Positions 60,120 through 64,000 of a DNA stretch of 64,000 nucleotides are shown piece by piece. Within the stretch, counting starts at the first letter, position 1. Every line of letters starts with the position of its first letter. The stretch is taken from NCBI RefSeq assembly GCF_029873635.1, contig NC_080425.1:42416890-42480889 (forward strand). Reading direction: 5' to 3'. This DNA is from Malania oleifera. Its lineage: Eukaryota; Streptophyta; Magnoliopsida; Santalales; Ximeniaceae. Made by a program: the position numbers and the translations under genes. The notes beneath the pieces were generated by a model. It did no database searches, was not told the origin of the DNA, and saw only the letters and a list, made by a program, of their open reading frames with translations.

Positions 60120-60598
60120 CGGCACCTCATTTGTTCTTACATTGTCATTTTGCTTGGAGCATCTGGAATAAGTTATTTGGCTGTTGGGGTGGAAGGAATG
60201 GTGGCTCTTTCTTTTGAGGGTTTTGGAAGAAGGAAGGATAGGGCTGCTCTTTGGAAATGTGGAATATTTGCAGTGCTGTGGGGTTTATGGTTGGAGCGCA
60301 ATGCATGCATTTTTTCAGGGAAAAAATTGAACAGGCAGTTGCTTTGGGAGAAGATTTATTACTTGGCTTCTTTATGATGTGTGTTGGCTTTGAATGCTTT
60401 AAGAGAGTGAGCTCTTCAGAAATTCAGCGAGATTGGAAGAATTTTTTGCTTTGATATTTCAGAATATTCTTTTGTGTTTTTAGTATCTTTTTCTCTGGTT
60501 TTTTCTAGAATTTTAATGGGAGGTGTCTTATGCTCTGCTTTGTAAATTCTTCTCTTTCTAATGAAATCTCTTCCTTTTCTATCAAAAGAAAAAAAAAA
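60120..60598 (+). mobile_element. 3' fragment of an L1-type LINE, plus strand
   Basis: It begins in the zf-RVT domain (PHLFLHCHFAWSIWNKLF-like reading) and continues with AALWKCGIFAVLWGLWLERN and ACIFSGKKLNRQLLWEKI, which are typical L1 C-terminal blocks. It ends TCTTTCTAATGAAATCTC, a short spacer, and a poly(A) at about 60587-60598. Strongly 5' truncated. Confidence 0.75.
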
Positions 60599-60599
60599 C

Positions 60600-61680
60600 A
60601 CTGAAAACCGAACCAGCAACCCATTAATATTTTTTAAACTAAAAAAAATAAAAAACTTGATTGAAAAAAATACTCACTTTTGTCTTTGAACTTTAAAAAT
60701 ATTATTATAAAATAAAATTATCATAATTATTTTACTTAATTATTATTTTTCAAAACTTACTTTTTGGTGTTATATGAACAATCTTATTATACATGGCAAT
60801 TGAAAAATAGTGAAAAAAAATTTAAATGACTTCCATTATTTTTTAAATTTTAAAGAAATTTAATGGGTATTTTTATTTTAAATATATTTCGAACTCGCAT
60901 GGACATTTTATTTTAATTTTAATTAAAAGATAATGTATATTTAATCCCAAAAAATTAATTATGGATATTAAAGTATTCTAAGTGTCCATATGGAATCATA
61001 GTAAAAAAATTATAAAAAAGATAACAAGAAAAAAAAATGAAAACAAAAAAAAAATTAAAAACCAAAAATAGAAACTAAAAAACGAAAACTAGTGACTTGG
61101 CTAATATTTTTAAAATTAAAACAAATTAAAAACTTGATTATGCAAATGTTCATTTTTGCCCTTGAATCAAGTAAAAATTACAAAAATATGATTAAAATAA
61201 TAAAAATTAAAAATAATATAATAAAAGTAAAATTATTATAATTATTTTACTTAATTATTATATTTCAAAATTCACTTTACAAGAGCAATCTTATTGTACA
61301 TGACAATTGAATAGTAAAAATGTTTCATAAATAGCTTTTATTTATTTTTTATTCATTTTTGAAATTTAATGTTCATTTTTATTAAATTATATTTTAAATC
61401 CATATGATCATTTTATTTTAATTTTAACTAAAACAGATGTATAATATGAATGATAAATCAAAAAAATTAATTTTGTACATTAAAATATTTTGGCATTCCG
61501 TTGTCAAAACTGAAAACCATAAAAGCTGATTTTTAGTTTTTTGCAAAAAATTTGAAAATTGACAGTGCAAACAAAAAACAGGCAAGTAAACAAATTTGTT
61601 TTCCTAACCTGACTATACAGAAACAAAACCAGAAAATAGAAAACCGAAACGATATCAAGCAGGCCCTAAAATATTTGAAA
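60600..61680. repeat. AT-rich repeat with a direct duplication of about 300 bp, period about 510 bp
   Basis: Bases 60700-60998 and 61215-61505 match in order: AATTATTTTACTTAATTATT, GAACAATCTTATTATACATG, CATTTTATTTTAATTTTAA, AAAAAATTAATT and ATTAAAGTATTCT or its variant. Words like GAAAACCGAAACGATATC at the right edge resemble ends of a common plant non-autonomous transposon; no exact ends were found. Confidence 0.6.
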
Positions 61681-62521
61681 ACCATAAAATTTGGTTTTCA
61701 TTTTTTTGTTTTTGGAAACAGCTGAAAACTGTCAACACAAACAGAAAGCTAGCAAGATAAGCAAACTCTTCGTCATAATTTGTGTCTCCAACGAACAAAA
61801 ATGAAAATAGAATCAGAAATGAAACAAAACAAGCCCTAAACTTTTCAAACCAATATGAAATACTCCATTGAGGAACTAGACTCCTCCATTCTCCCTTTTC
61901 CCATATTAATTTTTTTTTTGGTAACACTTGATCCATATTAATCCTTGTGATGCCACTCTTAATTACCAAACACTTTTTGAAGTTCTCTAAAAAATTTTTA
62001 ATACAGCGAAGACTTTCTGAAATTGATGGCATCAACCTCAAATAAAAATTGTGTCATCTGCAAGTGAAGATGTGAGACCTGCAACTCTCCCTACCGGACT
62101 TAAGCTCCTTAATAACACCTAGTCCTTGAACCTGCATAACCATCCTACTCAAAACATCGACCTCCACAATGAATAAAAAAGGAGACGAATGATCTTCTTG
62201 TGGAAGTCTTCTACAAGCTTAATCCATTTCTGGGCTGCCCACTTACAATGGAAGATCTATTTGCAGAACACAGGACCTTGAATCCATTTTCTCCAAACCA
62301 TGTCAAAATCCTCTCTGTCCAAATAATTCTAACACACTCTGTCATAAGCTTTCTCAAAGTCTAATTTTGAAAGAGGTAAACTGCAAAGAGTTTTTTGCAG
62401 GAGCTTTCTCATAGCCTAATTTAAAAAGATTTGAATATTTTGCAGATCCTAAAAGATATTTGGCATACTTTTGTCTTTCTTCTTGCACTCGTTTTCTTCC
62501 TGTCCTACAAAATTCTTCTTT

Positions 62522-63950
62522 TGTGGGACACCGAGAATTTTCACGTGGAAAACCTGTAAAGGGAAAAACTGCGGGACCGTAGTCTACTTCAAACTTCCAC
62601 TATGATGATAATGGGGTTACAAAACTACACCCTAAGGTGGATACCACTCATAATCATGGTTTTAAATAAAGGCCGCGACCGTTACGTAAAGGTTTTTTGG
62701 GTTACCGATACCGTTACACACCGCGAAATCGGTGGGAAGAAAAATCACGGCCGTAGTGGCCGTTACGGACCGCGACCGTTACGTAAAGGCCGCTACGGCC
62801 GTTACGTAACCGCTACAGGACTGTTACACCAAAAAAATATTTTATTGTTTACTTTTTCTTCTCACTTTTTCTCTCTCTTTCACATATCATTCTCAATATA
62901 CCAAGTGGCAAGAGGGGAAAAGATTATAATGAGGATGACAATGATACAAAATTTACTTTTTCTTTAAATACTCACAATAGATGCATTAATTAACAATTTC
63001 AAAATACTAACTTGTTAGGAATTTTTTTTTAATAATATTAGTAATGTGATATTTATGTTCTTTATTTTTCAACTTCAACCTTCTTTCTTTTCTAGCTATT
63101 TTATATTTATATTATTCGTATGTCTTATGTGTCTAATAGACTAATGGAGTGTATAATGTATTTTATTTTATTAATTCATTTAGCACACATAAGAATTTAT
63201 CACAGATAAGAACAAAGAGAAGTATAAATACGCTCACACACGTAATTTTCTATCAATGATGGTTTAAAACAAACGTAAACTTGTTGCCCTTACCAAATAA
63301 CTTAGTTACTCGAACTAAAGGGTCCAAAATACACTAAAACCCTTTCTAAGAATGGCCAAAAGCTTAAAACATGCAAGTACGCTAATATGCACAAGGTTGT
63401 GCGTGCTTCAAAAAAATTCACGGCCGTTACACCCGCTTCCCGTTATGTAACATCCGCTACTCCTGCTTCCCGTTACACCTGTTACCGTTACATTACGCTA
63501 CCCGCTACCGCGATTTAAAACCATGCTCATAATACAAAAGCCTTTATTCTTCAATTTGTGGATAACGTCCTTCACAAGTTGGCTACTTCACTATTTATCT
63601 TTAAGAGTATACTAAATACTCTTAGCTTTCTCTGAATTTCTCTGATGCATATATTGATGCATATGAAGCATCCTATTTATAGGCAGTGTGCCTACGTGCA
63701 GAAGCTTTTGGCTTTGTCAATAGTGTTGTGCTATTTTCTTCAACAAAAAACGCGTTTGCTGCTTTTGCCAAAGTGGGTAGGCTGCAGAAGTTTTTCTTCT
63801 TCTGCAATTTGTCAAAAGAAAACAACTCTCCTACCCCCTTCTGCCAACTCTTTGACACATATTGGTTCCCTCCACATGGAGGGACCCATCAAATCTCTCC
63901 CTCTCGACAATGTGGAGGGTTCCATCAGTCCTGCAGTAGCTTTGCAAATT
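62522..63950 (-). mobile_element. Ty1/copia LTR, minus strand, with an hAT inserted; internal region may continue past the window
   Basis: On the minus strand it ends CACGTGAAAATTCTCGGTGTC then CCACA (62522), the style of copia LTR ends. A TATA-like TATTTATAGGCAG lies at 63675 in window orientation. Beyond about 63900 the reverse-strand sequence resembles the RNase H end of copia elements. The right boundary is uncertain. Fossil. Confidence 0.45.
62655..63525. mobile_element. Non-autonomous hAT element (871 bp) with perfect 8-bp target duplication CTCATAAT
   Basis: The ends are perfect 13-base inverted repeats (CATGGTTTTAAAT at 62655 and ATTTAAAACCATG ending 63525). CTCATAAT flanks both sides (62647-62654 and 63526-63533). 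Subterminal parts are rich in CCGTTACG/CGGTAACG words on both sides. There is no transposase. The 8-bp duplication and GTTACGG subterminal words fit the hAT superfamily. Confidence 0.9.
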
Positions 63951-64000
63951 TCTAGTTTTTCTCTAGGTAGAGATTTTGTCATTATATCAGATCCGTTGTC

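Larger units (their letters stand above)
54175..62521 (-). mobile_element. Minus-strand L1-type LINE, split by a copia insertion and other repeats
   Basis: Three minus-strand blocks are in LINE order: a reverse transcriptase region (62410-61900, LDFEKAYDRV, WRKWIQG, FLENFKK), a zf-RVT region (about 59740-59519, IWKARITSKIMALTW), and the 3' end (54588-54175, ILFLNKTNSNGLLQAR, CIMCLVPNE, ending CTCAATAAGTTTCTTTTTT). The zf-RVT reading frame carries straight across the copia insertion site, with the GAAAC target duplication as its seam. A second LINE fragment and an AT-rich repeat sit between the first two blocks. Dead and 5' truncated. Confidence 0.7.
52364..64000 (+). other. TH1 intron 5 (at least 11.6 kb, continues past the window)
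   Basis: It starts GTATGT at 52364. I searched by eye for the next expected block of the kinase (an LLP.AD..TPN-like region) up to 64000 and did not find it. Bases 52364-54174 hold no transposon I can name, just AT-rich intron with a poly-C run at about 52766-52778. Confidence 0.7.

Noticed and set aside
52364-64000. A sixth TH1 exon inside the window
   Set aside because: I looked for the next kinase block in all three plus frames around the repeats and found none; the gene most likely continues to the right.

Overview
This is a plant nuclear window, almost certainly from a eudicot with a moderately large genome. It holds introns with GT..AG borders, plant-type LTR retrotransposons, L1-type LINEs, CACTA, hAT and Mutator-like DNA transposons, and one recognisable host gene. 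That gene is the 5' part of TH1, the bifunctional thiamine-biosynthesis enzyme (HMP-phosphate kinase, normally fused to thiamine-phosphate synthase). There is no prokaryotic gene, CRISPR array, rRNA gene or convincing tRNA gene. About nine tenths of the window is repeat-derived, and most of the many short open frames are meaningless.

Layout. From 1 to about 17.6 kb lies a patchwork of LTR fragments (Ty3/gypsy and Ty1/copia type, both strands). Set into it are a non-autonomous CACTA element (4206-5394), hAT-like debris near 7.3 kb, and a 2.85-kb LTR-like unit (8073-10927) with a perfect 5-bp target duplication; an inverted partial copy of that unit starts the window (1-592). From 17.6 to 20.5 kb I recognise little beyond microsatellites. 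From about 20.5 to 39.1 kb lies one large Mutator-like element (MULE) with matching inverted ends and subterminal palindromic arrays. It carries a minus-strand MuDR-type transposase and, downstream of it, a plant-mobile-domain (PMD, MAIN/MAIL-like) gene. An Athila-lineage Ty3/gypsy element (24877-35742), complete in layout but broken, sits inside the transposase gene at its first catalytic motif.

From 39.2 kb to the window end lies TH1. Five exons (39202-39245, 39359-39677, 40024-40098, 52125-52200, 52288-52363) encode a likely plastid transit peptide and the first part of the kinase domain; the rest lies beyond the window. Intron 3 (12 kb) has swallowed a Ty1/copia element that was itself hit by a 5'-truncated L1. 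Intron 5 (more than 11.6 kb) holds a minus-strand L1 split by a younger short-LTR copia (54594-59513, perfect GAAAC target duplication), a second L1 fragment, an AT-rich tandem duplication, and a copia LTR hit by an 871-bp hAT element with a perfect 8-bp target duplication.

The most interesting arrangement is the PMD-carrying MULE. Its right end lies only about 100 bp upstream of the inferred TH1 start codon, so it must supply or flank the TH1 promoter. All boundaries were read by eye; no database search or alignment was run.
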